From CAVPDE01 sp963702565 (GTDB lineage Bacteria > Desulfobacterota > DSM-4660 > Desulfatiglandales > HGW-15), in contig CAVPDE010000030.1 in assembly GCA_963702565.1 (NCBI GenBank), positions 186,001 to 250,000 of the forward strand: a stretch of 64,000 nt of DNA, written 5' to 3'. A program made the position numbers and the translations under genes. The notes below the pieces were generated by a model. The model was not told the DNA's origin and made no database searches. It saw only the letters and a list, made by a program, of their open reading frames with translations. Of the stretch, positions 50,426-59,536 are shown piece by piece (the first letter of the stretch is position 1; the number at the start of each line of letters is the position of its first letter).

Positions 50426-52858
50426 CTATGTTTTCCCTAATGCCTTCAAGACCTTTGATGGCGTTATGGGGAAATCATCGATCCATATTCCAAGCGCATT
50501 AAACACTGCCGGTCCCAAAAGGGCCGGGATCATGGTGGCAACATCTTCGCCCACGCCCACGGTACCGTACGGCCCGTGCCCCAACTGTGTCTCCACGATG
50601 ATGGTGTCAGCGGCCACGCAGTCTTTGATGGTCGCATACTTGTAATCAAGCAGATTCCTGTTTAGCAGCACCCCTGTCTGGGGATCCCAGATCATCTCCT
50701 CCGTCAAGGACCTGCCCACACCCATGTACGTCCCACCGTACATCTGGCCCTCTATGGTCTCAGGAGATATCGCTTTGCCCACATCGTTGACATTGACCAC
50801 CTTGGTCACCTCAACCACACCGGTCTCGATATCCACTTCCACTTCCATAAAGTGAGCCTGCCTGCACAACCGGGGCCTCCCCGTTTCCATGGCATCCCCC
50901 CATATGCCGTGATTGTGCCAGGCCCAACCGACGATGGGAGGTTGAGTCCAGGTTCCCACCGCGTTGTGCATCGGCATGGACAGAACCGTGAGATCCTTGA
51001 GGGCTCTCCTGTTTTGAGGATTGGCCTTTTCGAAAACAAAGCGGTCCTTTATGTCCAAATCTTCAACTTTCAGATCCTCGAACGAGTTCAGAGCCAAGTC
51101 GAGCAATTGAGCCCTGGCGTTTTGGGCTGCCTTGCGCACGATAAATGCGTTCGAACAGAGATTGCACGACCCATCAGGGGACATGAGGGAAAAGATCTGG
51201 TCGGAATCAGAATATTTTAAGGTCACATCTTCCACGGGCACTCCCAATTCATCTGCCACGACTTGACAGTAGGTCGTCCACGGATTCAGACCAATGTCCG
51301 AATGCTGGGCGACGATGCTTACGGTTCCGTCATTTTCAATCCACACCGCAGCAGATCCCGTCCCCCGTACATCATCCCATTCATGGTCCCAGGTAAAGGC
51401 AATGCCGTGCATCTTTCCATTGGGAAGCTTCTTCTTCCCCGGCGGATGCCACTTCTTGTCCCAGTCAATGGCCTTCTTGCCTGCCTTGATGCACTCCTTG
51501 AGGCTGTCCCTTTCAGGGAACCCGTGCTCCCTCTTGTATTTGGTTAGCCAATCCGCCCCATGTCCTTCACATCCGTCATTCTTCAGCGCCACCAGGGTTG
51601 GATCAAGGCCCAGCTCGGCTGCCACATGGTCGAACACCAGGGTCAGGCAGAAGGTGTTGGGGAGCTGTTCGCATCGATCCCACCAGGCCGGACCTTTGTT
51701 CACATCCGCGGTCAGCGCGGTACATCTCAGATTAGGAATTCGTGTGTTTTCCAAGAAATGTTCGATTCCAGGGGTACACTGAAAAACCGCGAAGATGTTC
51801 TTCATATCCACGGCCGTTATGGTTCCATCCTTTTTCGCCCCCACCTTGAAGGCGCTCACCATCATATCGCCCGATTCGCCGTAGAACTTCTCACTGCGGT
51901 CAAAGAGCAGCTTCACGGGCCGTTCCGCCTTCTTGGCCGTAAGCACAGCCAGAACGTTCATGCCGTTCATGGAAAAATCAGCGGGGTTGCAGCGCTCCCC
52001 GAAAGAACACCCTTGATAGGGCGTGTGCATGGTGATCTTGTTCATGGGGATATCCAGGTTCTCACTCAGGAGCAATTTGGCAGGGTAGGGGTGCTGCGAA
52101 TGGACCCACAACTCCAGCCTGTCCCCTGTCCATTGTACCACGACGCTGGGCATTTCCGCCCCTGCCCAGAGATGAGCGTCTCGTCTCGCCTTGAATTCGA
52201 TGATTTTATCTGCTTCCTTGAAACCCTTTTCCACATCCCCCTTTTCAAGAAAATCCCTTCCTGCAAGATCCTTCAACTGGTTGCTTTTAGCGCCGGGCAA
52301 AAGAATTGGAGCCTCAGGCCGTAAGGCCTCTTCCTGATCGAGGATAAACGGCAGTTCCTCCCATTCCACTTCGATAAGCCGCAAGGCCTCTTTTGCGATT
52401 TCTTCACACTCGGCTGCCACCATCGCACCCACGGCCTGTCCTTCAAACCAAGCTTCCTGAGCAAGGATGACTCTTTCCGGCTTCAGGCCGAACCCGGAGA
52501 ACTGGCCGGCCATTCTATCCGGTCCTCCCACGCTGCCGTTCAGGATCCTTCCCTTGATTTCAGGGCCGTCATATCTAAGGATGGCCCGCACTCCCGGCAG
52601 AGCTTCCGCCTTCCTGGTGTCCATTTTGAGGATTCTTGCATGGGCATAGGGGGATCTCATCACCTTCGCATAGAGCATCCCGGGGATTTGAACATCTCGT
52701 GTGTAAACGGCCTTACCGCTTGCTTTGGCATATCCGTCAATGCGGCGTACCCCGCGCCTTCCGATATGGTCGTAAGTGATGGTGGGGATATCGGCATTAA
52801 TGTTGTAAAGGCCTTCCTTCTTGAGATTCTCATAGGGTCGTATTTTGAGGTTGCCCAT
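50426..52858 (-). CDS. Molybdopterin-binding catalytic subunit (module 2), 810 aa
   Basis: Like the module 1 subunit it begins at R-R-I-D-G-Y-A-K-A-S-G-K-A-V-Y-T, carries T-P-Y-Q-G-C-S-F-G-E and A-Q-H-S-D-I-G-L cofactor segments, and ends with G-T-V-G-V-G-E-D holding the presumed catalytic Glu. Substrate-channel regions differ strongly, for instance where module 1 reads Q-H-R-D-V-P-F and this one S-D-S-D-Q-I-F. The two enzymes should therefore act on different or differently substituted compounds. GGGAGGGG precedes the ATG. Confidence 0.88.
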   Translation of the reverse strand: MGNLKIRPYENLKKEGLYNINADIPTITYDHIGRRGVRRIDGYAKASGKAVYTRDVQIPGMLYAKVMRSPYAHARILKMDTRKAEALPGVRAILRYDGPEIKGRILNGSVGGPDRMAGQFSGFGLKPERVILAQEAWFEGQAVGAMVAAECEEIAKEALRLIEVEWEELPFILDQEEALRPEAPILLPGAKSNQLKDLAGRDFLEKGDVEKGFKEADKIIEFKARRDAHLWAGAEMPSVVVQWTGDRLELWVHSQHPYPAKLLLSENLDIPMNKITMHTPYQGCSFGERCNPADFSMNGMNVLAVLTAKKAERPVKLLFDRSEKFYGESGDMMVSAFKVGAKKDGTITAVDMKNIFAVFQCTPGIEHFLENTRIPNLRCTALTADVNKGPAWWDRCEQLPNTFCLTLVFDHVAAELGLDPTLVALKNDGCEGHGADWLTKYKREHGFPERDSLKECIKAGKKAIDWDKKWHPPGKKKLPNGKMHGIAFTWDHEWDDVRGTGSAAVWIENDGTVSIVAQHSDIGLNPWTTYCQVVADELGVPVEDVTLKYSDSDQIFSLMSPDGSCNLCSNAFIVRKAAQNARAQLLDLALNSFEDLKVEDLDIKDRFVFEKANPQNRRALKDLTVLSMPMHNAVGTWTQPPIVGWAWHNHGIWGDAMETGRPRLCRQAHFMEVEVDIETGVVEVTKVVNVNDVGKAISPETIEGQMYGGTYMGVGRSLTEEMIWDPQTGVLLNRNLLDYKYATIKDCVAADTIIVETQLGHGPYGTVGVGEDVATMIPALLGPAVFNALGIWIDDFPITPSKVLKALGKT

Positions 52859-52861
52859 GGT

Positions 52862-53437
52862 CTATTCCCCTCCCTTTCGCCTCAGTTTCTCGGCAGCTTC
52901 GCGGATGGCCTTGGGATGCTGAGGGTAGGTCCCACAGCGGCAGAGATTGCCCCCCAGGGCTTCCACGATTTGCTCCTCGCTCGGATTCGGATTCTTGTCC
53001 AGCAGCGCTTTGGCCGTCGTCACAAACCCAGGCGTGCAATACCCGCACTGCATACAGTGGTGCTTCACATAGCTCTCAATCAACGGATGACCCGCATCCG
53101 CTATCCCCTCCGCCGTCTCGATCTTCTTCCCGTCACACTCTATGGCCAGAGACATGCAGGACAGAATGGGCCTCCCGTTCATGATCACCGTGCAGGACCC
53201 GCACGCCCCACGGTCACAGAACATCTTCGGAGAAGTAAACCCCATCTTGTCATGAATCAGGTAGTTCAGCGTCCACTCCGGCTGCACCTGGATCTGATAG
53301 TCCTGACCGTTCACCGTCAGCCGGATCATCCCCTCGGGCAACGGGACCGCTTCACCTCTATGCACGCTCACCGCATGGCCCTTTAACGCCTCAAACGCCT
53401 CAAACTTCGCGGCACAATAGGGACACAGATATTTCAT
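52862..53437 (-). CDS. [2Fe-2S] subunit with N-terminal C2H2-like zinc finger (module 2), 191 aa
   Basis: Identical to the module 1 protein through residue ~184, including the finger C-P-Y-C...H-A-V-S-V-H and both [2Fe-2S] motifs. It then ends L-R-R-K-G-G-E instead of L-G-K-M-E-G-G-N. The swap coincides with the edge of repeat A. It ends 4 bp before the catalytic subunit start. Confidence 0.9.
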   Translation of the reverse strand: MKYLCPYCAAKFEAFEALKGHAVSVHRGEAVPLPEGMIRLTVNGQDYQIQVQPEWTLNYLIHDKMGFTSPKMFCDRGACGSCTVIMNGRPILSCMSLAIECDGKKIETAEGIADAGHPLIESYVKHHCMQCGYCTPGFVTTAKALLDKNPNPSEEQIVEALGGNLCRCGTYPQHPKAIREAAEKLRRKGGE

Positions 53438-53516
53438 CGTTTCCTCCTTCACTCTTCCTAAACATCCTTAAGCCTATTCATGGGGAAAGAACTCTCTGCT
53501 GAGCGCCACTCTCCTA

Positions 53517-54740
53517 TCAGACCTTGACCGGCTGCAAACTCCTCAAAAACACCGATTGGCTGATCCGGGTCTCATAGTCATTTCGAAAATACTTGAGCGT
53601 GTCCAGCAACGGAATGGCCGCTGTCTGCCCCAATCCGCACATCGACGAAGCGATCATGGCGTTCGACAAATCCTCCAGCGCCCCAAGGTCTTCCTCAACC
53701 CCGTCTCCCTTCACCAGCCTTCCAAGGATCTCCATCATCACTTCCGTCCCTTCCCGACAGGGGGTGCACAAACCGCATGACTCCTCGTTCAGAAACTCCA
53801 TGGTCCGGTACACAAAATCAAGCACGTCCCGGCTCTCGTCAAAGACCACAACCGCTCCAGAACCCAAAACCGTCTCGTAGGACAACGCCGTGTTCAGCAT
53901 GCTGTAAGGCACAATGCCACCCGTGGAGCCTCCCACCTGAACCATCTTGATCCCCTTCGCACCCGCCAGATCCACCACAAGCTCTTTCAGGGTACACCCC
54001 AACTCCAACTCGTAGATCCCTGGCTTTGCCGCATCCCCGCTCACTGAAAAAATCTTTGTCCCCTTGCTCTTCTCCGTCCCCATCTTGCTGTACCACTTCG
54101 AGCCTTTCAGAACAATAGGGGGAATGTTCACCAGGGTCTCCACATTGTTGATCACCGTGGGCTTCTCAAACAGCCCCCTTTCCGCCGGAAAAGGCGGACG
54201 ATACCGGGCCTCGCCCCGCTTGCCCTCCATGGAGTTCATCAGGGCAGACTCCTCCCCACAGATGTAGGAACCTGCCCCTTCACGAACCTCGATCTTCACA
54301 CCGTTCAGATATCCTTTCGCCTGAGCGATCGCATCCCTGAGCGTCTCAAGCAGATAGTGGTACTCCGCACGCAGGTAGACATAGACCTTTTTCACACCGA
54401 TGGCGTAGGCGGCAATAGCCATGCCTTCCACCAGACTGAAAGGATCATTCTGGAGGATATACCTGTCCTTGAAGGTCCCCACTTCCCCTTCATCCGCATT
54501 GCAGATGAGAACCTTCTCCTTGCCAGGGCTTTTCCTTGCCAACTCCCATTTCACCCCGCAGGGGAATCCGGCTCCCCCACGGCCCCGAAGCCCAGAGGCC
54601 TTCACCTCCTCAATCACTTCCTCCGGCGACATCTCCCGGGCCTTCACGAGCGCTTTGAAGCCCCCCTTCTTCTCATAGGAAGCGATTTGCCCAGGGTCTA
54701 TCTCTCCACAGTTCTTTAACAGTATTCTTTTCTCAGGCAC
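53517..54740 (-). CDS. NuoF-like NADH-binding subunit (module 2), 407 aa
   Basis: The translated protein is identical to the module 1 subunit, with the same FMN/NADH segment G-R-G-G-A-G-F and the [4Fe-4S] ligands C-G-L-C-T-P-C. The 79-bp leader is identical too, so the two copies cannot be told apart by sequence. This copy lies nearer the presumed operon promoter. Confidence 0.92.
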   Translation of the reverse strand: MPEKRILLKNCGEIDPGQIASYEKKGGFKALVKAREMSPEEVIEEVKASGLRGRGGAGFPCGVKWELARKSPGKEKVLICNADEGEVGTFKDRYILQNDPFSLVEGMAIAAYAIGVKKVYVYLRAEYHYLLETLRDAIAQAKGYLNGVKIEVREGAGSYICGEESALMNSMEGKRGEARYRPPFPAERGLFEKPTVINNVETLVNIPPIVLKGSKWYSKMGTEKSKGTKIFSVSGDAAKPGIYELELGCTLKELVVDLAGAKGIKMVQVGGSTGGIVPYSMLNTALSYETVLGSGAVVVFDESRDVLDFVYRTMEFLNEESCGLCTPCREGTEVMMEILGRLVKGDGVEEDLGALEDLSNAMIASSMCGLGQTAAIPLLDTLKYFRNDYETRISQSVFLRSLQPVKV

Positions 54741-54758
54741 GGTTTTTCCTCCCGATTC

Positions 54759-55187
54759 CTAATCAAAGGATTTCAAGACTTCAGCGATCCTCTCCGGGCT
54801 CAGTGGACCGTACACCTCATCATCAATCAGCATGGCCGGCGCTTGATCGCACGCACCAATGCAGTTGGTCAACGTCAACGTAAAACGGCCATCCGGTGTC
54901 GTCTCCCCAGGTCCAACCCCCAGCTCTTTCCCAATCCACTCGATCAGCATCTCTGCATCCTTCATGCAGCAAGGAACGCTTTTGCATATACGGATCACGT
55001 GTCTCCCCAGCGGCCAGGTGGACAGAAAACTGTAAAAGGTCGTCACCCCATAGACATCCCCGACCGTCACCCCCAGCGCGTCCGAAACCTCCACCATGGC
55101 ACCCTTCGACAGGTAGCCCGATTTCGCGTGCTCCTCTTTGATCACCCCCAGAAGGGCTTCTCGCTTGCTCTCTTTCTGTCCCATCAT
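54759..55187 (-). CDS. NuoE-like [2Fe-2S] subunit (module 2), 142 aa
   Basis: Identical in translation to the copy at 47843, with the C-K-S-V-P-C-C and N-C-I-G-A-C cluster ligands. It overlaps the NuoG-N-like gene by 4 bp as in module 1. Confidence 0.92.
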   Translation of the reverse strand: MMGQKESKREALLGVIKEEHAKSGYLSKGAMVEVSDALGVTVGDVYGVTTFYSFLSTWPLGRHVIRICKSVPCCMKDAEMLIEWIGKELGVGPGETTPDGRFTLTLTNCIGACDQAPAMLIDDEVYGPLSPERIAEVLKSFD

Positions 55188-55831
55188 GCCACCCCCTTCC
55201 CCGGCTTCCTCAGTGCGGTCGTCGGACAGTAATCAAGGCAGATTCCACAGTCTTTGCATGCCTCCTTGTCCAAGGCCACATCCCAATCCACAACCACCTT
55301 GGACCGGAAACCACGGTAGGCCATGCTGAAGATATCCTTCTTCGCAATCTCCCTGCACGCCCGCACGCACCTGCGGCACAGAATGCATCGAGACATGTCC
55401 CGGCGCACATAGGGGCTCACTTCCTCAACAGGGTAGGAGCGGGGCGCCCTCACCCTGAACCTCGGCGCACCCACCTCCAGCTTGGAGGCCAGGGTGTGAA
55501 GCTCACACTCCCTCGCCGCTGTGTCCATCACACAAGGGCCTGTGTGCGCCGTGATCAGGAGCTCGAAGTTCACTTTCCGGGTGGCCACCACCTTCGCAGA
55601 GTTGGTGTGCACCACCATCCCCTCCGCAATCGGCGTATGACAGGAGGCCACCAGCCTCGGATAACCCTCCACCTCCACCACGCAAATCCGGCAGTTGCCG
55701 CTCGGGCTCAAATCCGGTCGGTGGCAAAGCGTCGGAATCGTCACCCCCGCCTTCTCGGCTACCTCAAGAATCGTCGTCCCCTCTCGCCCCTTCACCTCAC
55801 GACCATCAATCACCACTCTTATCTCACCCAT
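55184..55831 (-). CDS. NuoG-N/HoxU-like Fe-S subunit (module 2), 215 aa
   Basis: Identical in translation to the copy at 48268, including the Asp replacing a Cys in the H-T-G-P-C-V-M-D region. The ATG lies inside the last codons of the GntR regulator gene (8-bp overlap), so regulator and module 2 are transcribed and probably translated together. Confidence 0.9.
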   Translation of the reverse strand: MGEIRVVIDGREVKGREGTTILEVAEKAGVTIPTLCHRPDLSPSGNCRICVVEVEGYPRLVASCHTPIAEGMVVHTNSAKVVATRKVNFELLITAHTGPCVMDTAARECELHTLASKLEVGAPRFRVRAPRSYPVEEVSPYVRRDMSRCILCRRCVRACREIAKKDIFSMAYRGFRSKVVVDWDVALDKEACKDCGICLDYCPTTALRKPGKGVA

Positions 55832-56570
55832 GTTTCACCACCTTGCTATTATTTTTCCCGGTCAAAGTATCTTCCCAATTCTGCTCAACAAACGACAAAT
55901 GCCTGAAAGTTTCTTTTGCTCCCCTCCGAGGGTCATGTTCTCTAATCGCGGCTACGATGTTTCTATGTTGTTCCAGCAACGCCTTTCGCCTTCCTTTCTT
56001 TCTAAAAACCCCGGCCCAGGCAAGGCGGAGCTCTTCCTGAAGCAGGTCATACATCGTCTTCATCATATGGGTGTATGCTTCATTGTGAGTCGCTTCTGCT
56101 ATCGTATTGTGGAAATCCAGATCAGATTTGGCTCCAAGTCGGTTTTTCTCGAAATCTTCTTCCATCTGTTTCAGAATGCTTTCCAGTTGCCTAATCTCTT
56201 TGTCCGTAGCCCTCTCCGCTGCCAATGCCGTACATCCCATCTCAAGGTATTTTCTAACCTCGATGATCTTCAAGACGTTCTGGGGGGAACTCTTGCTGAA
56301 CGATACCAAAGGATCGTATGTGGAACGTGTCGTGATGGGTCTTACAAAAGTTCGGTTTCCTTGTTGGATCTCCAGTAACCCCATGCCCTGGAGTGTCGTC
56401 AAGGCTTCACGAAGGGAAACCCTGCTGACATTCAAAGACCTGGCCAATTCTCTTTCCGGGGGGAGCTTCTCTCCGGCTTTAAGCTTTCCGTCAAAAACTA
56501 AAGACTTCAGTTGCTCCACGATCTCGTCGGAGATTCTTCTCGGTCTGATCGGTTCAAATATCTCGGCCAT
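55824..56570 (-). CDS. GntR-family regulator, FadR subfamily, 248 aa
   Basis: The N-terminal winged helix includes L-P-P-E-R-E-L-A-R-S-L-N-V-S-R-V-S-L-R-E-A, the classic GntR recognition region, with L-Q-G-M-G-L-L-E-I-Q-Q-G-N-R-T as the wing. The C-terminal ~160 residues are the all-helical FCD effector domain; D-L-D-F-H-N-T-I near residue 150 and a later His (T-H-N-E-A-Y) match its metal/carboxylate-binding pocket. Such regulators often respond to organic acids. It heads the minus-strand operon and faces the importer genes, so it probably controls both. Confidence 0.9.
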   Translation of the reverse strand: MAEIFEPIRPRRISDEIVEQLKSLVFDGKLKAGEKLPPERELARSLNVSRVSLREALTTLQGMGLLEIQQGNRTFVRPITTRSTYDPLVSFSKSSPQNVLKIIEVRKYLEMGCTALAAERATDKEIRQLESILKQMEEDFEKNRLGAKSDLDFHNTIAEATHNEAYTHMMKTMYDLLQEELRLAWAGVFRKKGRRKALLEQHRNIVAAIREHDPRRGAKETFRHLSFVEQNWEDTLTGKNNSKVVKHG

Positions 56571-56602
56571 CAGTGGTCCTACCTCTGGATATCTGTGTGC
56601 GC

Positions 56603-56631
56603 TTTTTATCTTCAGCCAGGGAAATTGTCAA
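56603..56631 (-). promoter_or_regulatory. Predicted promoter of the regulator/Mo-enzyme operon
   Basis: Minus strand TTGACA (56626-56631), 17-bp spacer, TAAAAA (56603-56608), about 33 bp upstream of the regulator ATG. It could serve the whole run down to 39631. Confidence 0.6.
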
Positions 56632-56693
56632 GAGAAAACAAACCGAAAATTCAATGAAAATATGGAAAACCAAATGATGAGTTTAAAAAACAC

Positions 56694-56722
56694 TTGACTT
56701 GGTGGTCCACTTATCATACCAA
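56694..56722 (+). promoter_or_regulatory. Candidate importer promoter overlapped by an operator-like inverted repeat
   Basis: TTGACT (56694-56699) and the weak TACCAA (56717-56722) are 17 bp apart. Arms TTGGT (56699-56703) and ACCAA (56718-56722) flank the spacer, and GTGG-T-CCAC (56702-56710) lies inside it. A FadR-type repressor bound here would block the promoter. An alternative -10, TATAAT, lies at 56757-56762. The rest of the 56571-56887 gap is A/T-rich with no coding signal. Confidence 0.4.
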
Positions 56723-56887
56723 TGTGCCATTTGCTATTTCCCGTTTTCCCCGGCACTATAATCATTCACACTTATCAACCCCATAACCGATGAAAGGAGG
56801 TGTTGCCGAGCTGACTAATTCGTGAAGATTAAGGTGGCTTTGTGGTTGGATTGAGTTCCCATAACACAGGTTCAAGGAGGTTTTGAG

Positions 56888-57907
56888 ATGAACAAAAAAG
56901 GTCTTTTTCTTATTCTGATTTTGGTCGCGATGTTTCTTTTTGTTTCCTCGGCATCTGCCCAACAAAAAGTGGTCGGTATTTCTAACCTTTGGTTGGGGAA
57001 TGACTGGAATGCCCGATGCAACCAAACCATCATCGATTATTTCGAAAAGAAGGGCGTCAAAGTTATCAGCTCAAACGCGGGAACGGGAGGCACGTCCCAA
57101 CAAAAAGCAGACGTGGAGAACTTCATTTCCATGAAAGTCAATGGCATCATCATCAAAGGCGGTGAAGGCGACGCCTTTTTGGATGTCTCCAAAAAGGCCT
57201 ATGATGCCAATATCCCCGTTGTCACCGTGATCATGTTTTCACCCTGGGCGGTGAATGCCTCTGTCGAGGACAGCTGGCAGGGCAGCACGAACCTGGCCGT
57301 GTGGATGGTGAACCAGATGCATGGTTCAGGCAAATACATCGGCATGGACGCGGCCGGATGGCACACCCTCGAGGTTCGGAAGAGATCCTTTAACGAGGTC
57401 TTTCGATGGTATAAAGATATGAAGCTCGTTGGCTCCTGGCATGAGGTGGACCCGTCCGACCCGGTGAATAATGCCTACAATATCACCAAGGCGACCCTTC
57501 GAGCCAATCCTGATCTGAAAGGTGTGGCCACGACCTGGGGTCTGCCGGCCGTTGGTGCGATCAAGGCCATCAAAGAAATGAAGGCGGAAAAGCAGGTTTG
57601 CGTGATCAGCATCGACCAGGAACCGGCCCTTTTAGCGGAAATGCACCAACCGGATTGCCCTGCAACCGCTGTTGTGGGCATTGAGCCCATTGTTCAGGGG
57701 ACCGACGCGGCCAAGGCCCTGGAGGCTGCCATGGGATACAAGACCGTGAAAGAGGCAAAAGAAAATCTCCCTGCGCTTTCCGTGATCGGCGTTAGCTATG
57801 TGGCCACGAAAGGTGTGGATGAATTCAAACCGAAAAAGGTTTTCAAGACCGTGGACGAATGTTGGGAAGGCAATTTTGCGACTACAAACCTGAAAAGACC
57901 CTGGTAA
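56888..57907 (+). CDS. Ribose-type ABC transporter substrate-binding protein, 339 aa
   Basis: This is a periplasmic-binding protein of the RbsB/XylF class. The signal peptide is cleaved near A-S-A-Q-Q (residue 25), followed by V-V-G-I-S-N-L-W. The hinge region has K-V-N-G-I-I-I-K-G near residue 83 and D-A-N-I-P-V-V-T-V near residue 107. G-T-D-A-A-K-A-L-E-A lies near residue 277. Ligands of this class are sugars, polyols, purines and autoinducers. Here the context suggests the compound processed by the Mo enzymes. GGAGG precedes the ATG. Confidence 0.88.
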   Translation: MNKKGLFLILILVAMFLFVSSASAQQKVVGISNLWLGNDWNARCNQTIIDYFEKKGVKVISSNAGTGGTSQQKADVENFISMKVNGIIIKGGEGDAFLDVSKKAYDANIPVVTVIMFSPWAVNASVEDSWQGSTNLAVWMVNQMHGSGKYIGMDAAGWHTLEVRKRSFNEVFRWYKDMKLVGSWHEVDPSDPVNNAYNITKATLRANPDLKGVATTWGLPAVGAIKAIKEMKAEKQVCVISIDQEPALLAEMHQPDCPATAVVGIEPIVQGTDAAKALEAAMGYKTVKEAKENLPALSVIGVSYVATKGVDEFKPKKVFKTVDECWEGNFATTNLKRPW

Positions 57908-57919
57908 TGGGTTGACTCT

Positions 57920-57949
57920 CCCACGGGTTCCGCTTACGGGACCCGTGGG
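57920..57949 (+). other. Strong hairpin after the receptor gene
   Basis: A 12-bp stem (57920-57931 with 57938-57949, one G-T wobble) with a 6-nt loop lies 12 bp after the receptor stop and 30 bp before the ATPase start. There is no T-run, so it more likely protects the receptor mRNA 3' end from exonucleases than terminates transcription. Confidence 0.65.
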
Positions 57950-57979
57950 ATCCTTGCCGCGAAGAAGTGTGGAGGTGAA

Positions 57980-59536
57980 ATGGGCGGTCCAATGGCTGAT
58001 CAAGAAAACATCGTGATCAAGACACAAGGCATTTCCAAGTACTTCCCCGGGGTCCAGGCCTTGAAGGATTTGGACTTTTCGGTGAACCGCGGCGAGGTCC
58101 ATGCCCTTTGCGGGGAGAACGGCGCCGGGAAGTCCACTCTGATGAAGATCATTGTCCGTGAGTATATAGAGGATGAGGGGAGTATTTTCATCGAAGGTCA
58201 AAGCACTGCAAATCTGGGGATACGCGGTGTGCAAGAGCTGGGCCTGAGCTTGATCCATCAGGATTTGAATCTGGTCCCCATGCTGACGGTCGCACAAAAT
58301 ATCTGTTTGGGGCGAGAACCTACCACCCGATTCGGCACCCTTGACTGGAAAACCATGCGTTTGAAGGCCGCCGGATTTCTTGCCGAAGTGACATCCGATA
58401 TTGACGTAGAAGACAGAGTGGAGAATCTCAGTGTTTCTGAGCAGCAGTTGGTTGCTATCGCGCGCGCACTTGCAACCTCGCCCCGGTTCCTCATTCTCGA
58501 CGAACCTACGGCCCGTCTGGATCTAAGAACATCGGACACCTTTTTCTCTTTCCTCGAAAGAGCAAAACGGAAAAATTTGACCGTTATCTATATTTCGCAC
58601 CGGCTGGAAGAGATCTACCGCATTTGTGATCGCGTTACGGTGCTGAGGGACGGCCGTAAGATCATCACCTCACCGATCAATGAACTTCCGCAGACCGAAC
58701 TGGTCAAGCATATGCTTGGAAGGGAGATCACCCAGCAGGTTCCTAAGGAGCGCGTGCCCATTGGTGAGATCAATCTTTCCGTCAGAGACCTGTACCCAAA
58801 GGAAAAAGGGGAAAACATCAGCTTCGATGTCAGATCCGGCGAAATCCTGGGTATTGTGGGAAGTATCGGCGCTGGAAAGAGCGAGGTGGCACGGGCCATC
58901 TTCGGTGCGGACCCCAAGCGATCGGGGACCATCAGCATTTCCGGAAAAGAAGTGAAGATAAGCACTCCGCAGGACTCGGTCGGCAGAGGTCTCGCCTTGA
59001 TCCCAGAAGAGAGAAGGGCTCAGGGTTTGGTGGGAAACGAATCCGTGAGGAAAAACATGACCCTGGCCTCCTTGAAGAATAAATTCTGTGTCGGCCCTTC
59101 ATGGATAGAACAAGATAAGGAGATCGAGGCTGTAAAAGAATCGATCAGGGCCCTTGGGGTTGCCACCCCAAGCACTGAACATGAGGTTCAATTCCTCAGT
59201 GGCGGCACCCAGCAGAAAGTCGTGGTCGGAAAATGGCTGATGAGCGATTCGGACATTTATATCTTCGATGAACCGACCAAAGGAATCGATGTTGGGGGAA
59301 AATATGACATTTACAAGATTATCGTGGATCTTGCCCGACAGGGGGCCGGCATCCTCTTCATTTCAAACGAACTCACGGAGATGCTGGCTTTATGCGACCG
59401 GATCCTTGTGATGTTTCACGGCAAAATCATCAAGGAATTGCAGACGGAGGCAACCAACCGGGAGGAGTTGCTATTCTACGTCATGGGCGGGAGAGATTAT
59501 GCAGAAACAAGCAATAACGACAAAGGAAATCATTAA
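57980..59536 (+). CDS. Ribose-type ABC transporter ATP-binding protein (RbsA family), 518 aa
   Basis: Two fused ATPase domains. The first has G-E-N-G-A-G-K-S-T near residue 45, the degenerate signature L-S-V-S-E-Q-Q and I-L-D-E-P-T-A-R-L-D. The second has G-S-I-G-A-G-K-S-E near residue 296 and an intact signature L-S-G-G-T-Q-Q-K near residue 410 with I-F-D-E-P-T-K-G-I-D. This asymmetry is normal for RbsA/XylG. GGAGG precedes the ATG. Its 3' end overlaps the next gene by 38 bp. Confidence 0.93.
   Translation: MGGPMADQENIVIKTQGISKYFPGVQALKDLDFSVNRGEVHALCGENGAGKSTLMKIIVREYIEDEGSIFIEGQSTANLGIRGVQELGLSLIHQDLNLVPMLTVAQNICLGREPTTRFGTLDWKTMRLKAAGFLAEVTSDIDVEDRVENLSVSEQQLVAIARALATSPRFLILDEPTARLDLRTSDTFFSFLERAKRKNLTVIYISHRLEEIYRICDRVTVLRDGRKIITSPINELPQTELVKHMLGREITQQVPKERVPIGEINLSVRDLYPKEKGENISFDVRSGEILGIVGSIGAGKSEVARAIFGADPKRSGTISISGKEVKISTPQDSVGRGLALIPEERRAQGLVGNESVRKNMTLASLKNKFCVGPSWIEQDKEIEAVKESIRALGVATPSTEHEVQFLSGGTQQKVVVGKWLMSDSDIYIFDEPTKGIDVGGKYDIYKIIVDLARQGAGILFISNELTEMLALCDRILVMFHGKIIKELQTEATNREELLFYVMGGRDYAETSNNDKGNH

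Larger units (their letters stand above)
52884..55843. repeat. Direct repeat A, copy 2 (electron-transfer genes)
   Basis: Partner of 45968-48927. The right edge lies 12 bp upstream of the NuoG-N-like ATG and within the 3' end of the GntR regulator gene, so only this copy is joined to the regulator. Confidence 0.9.
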
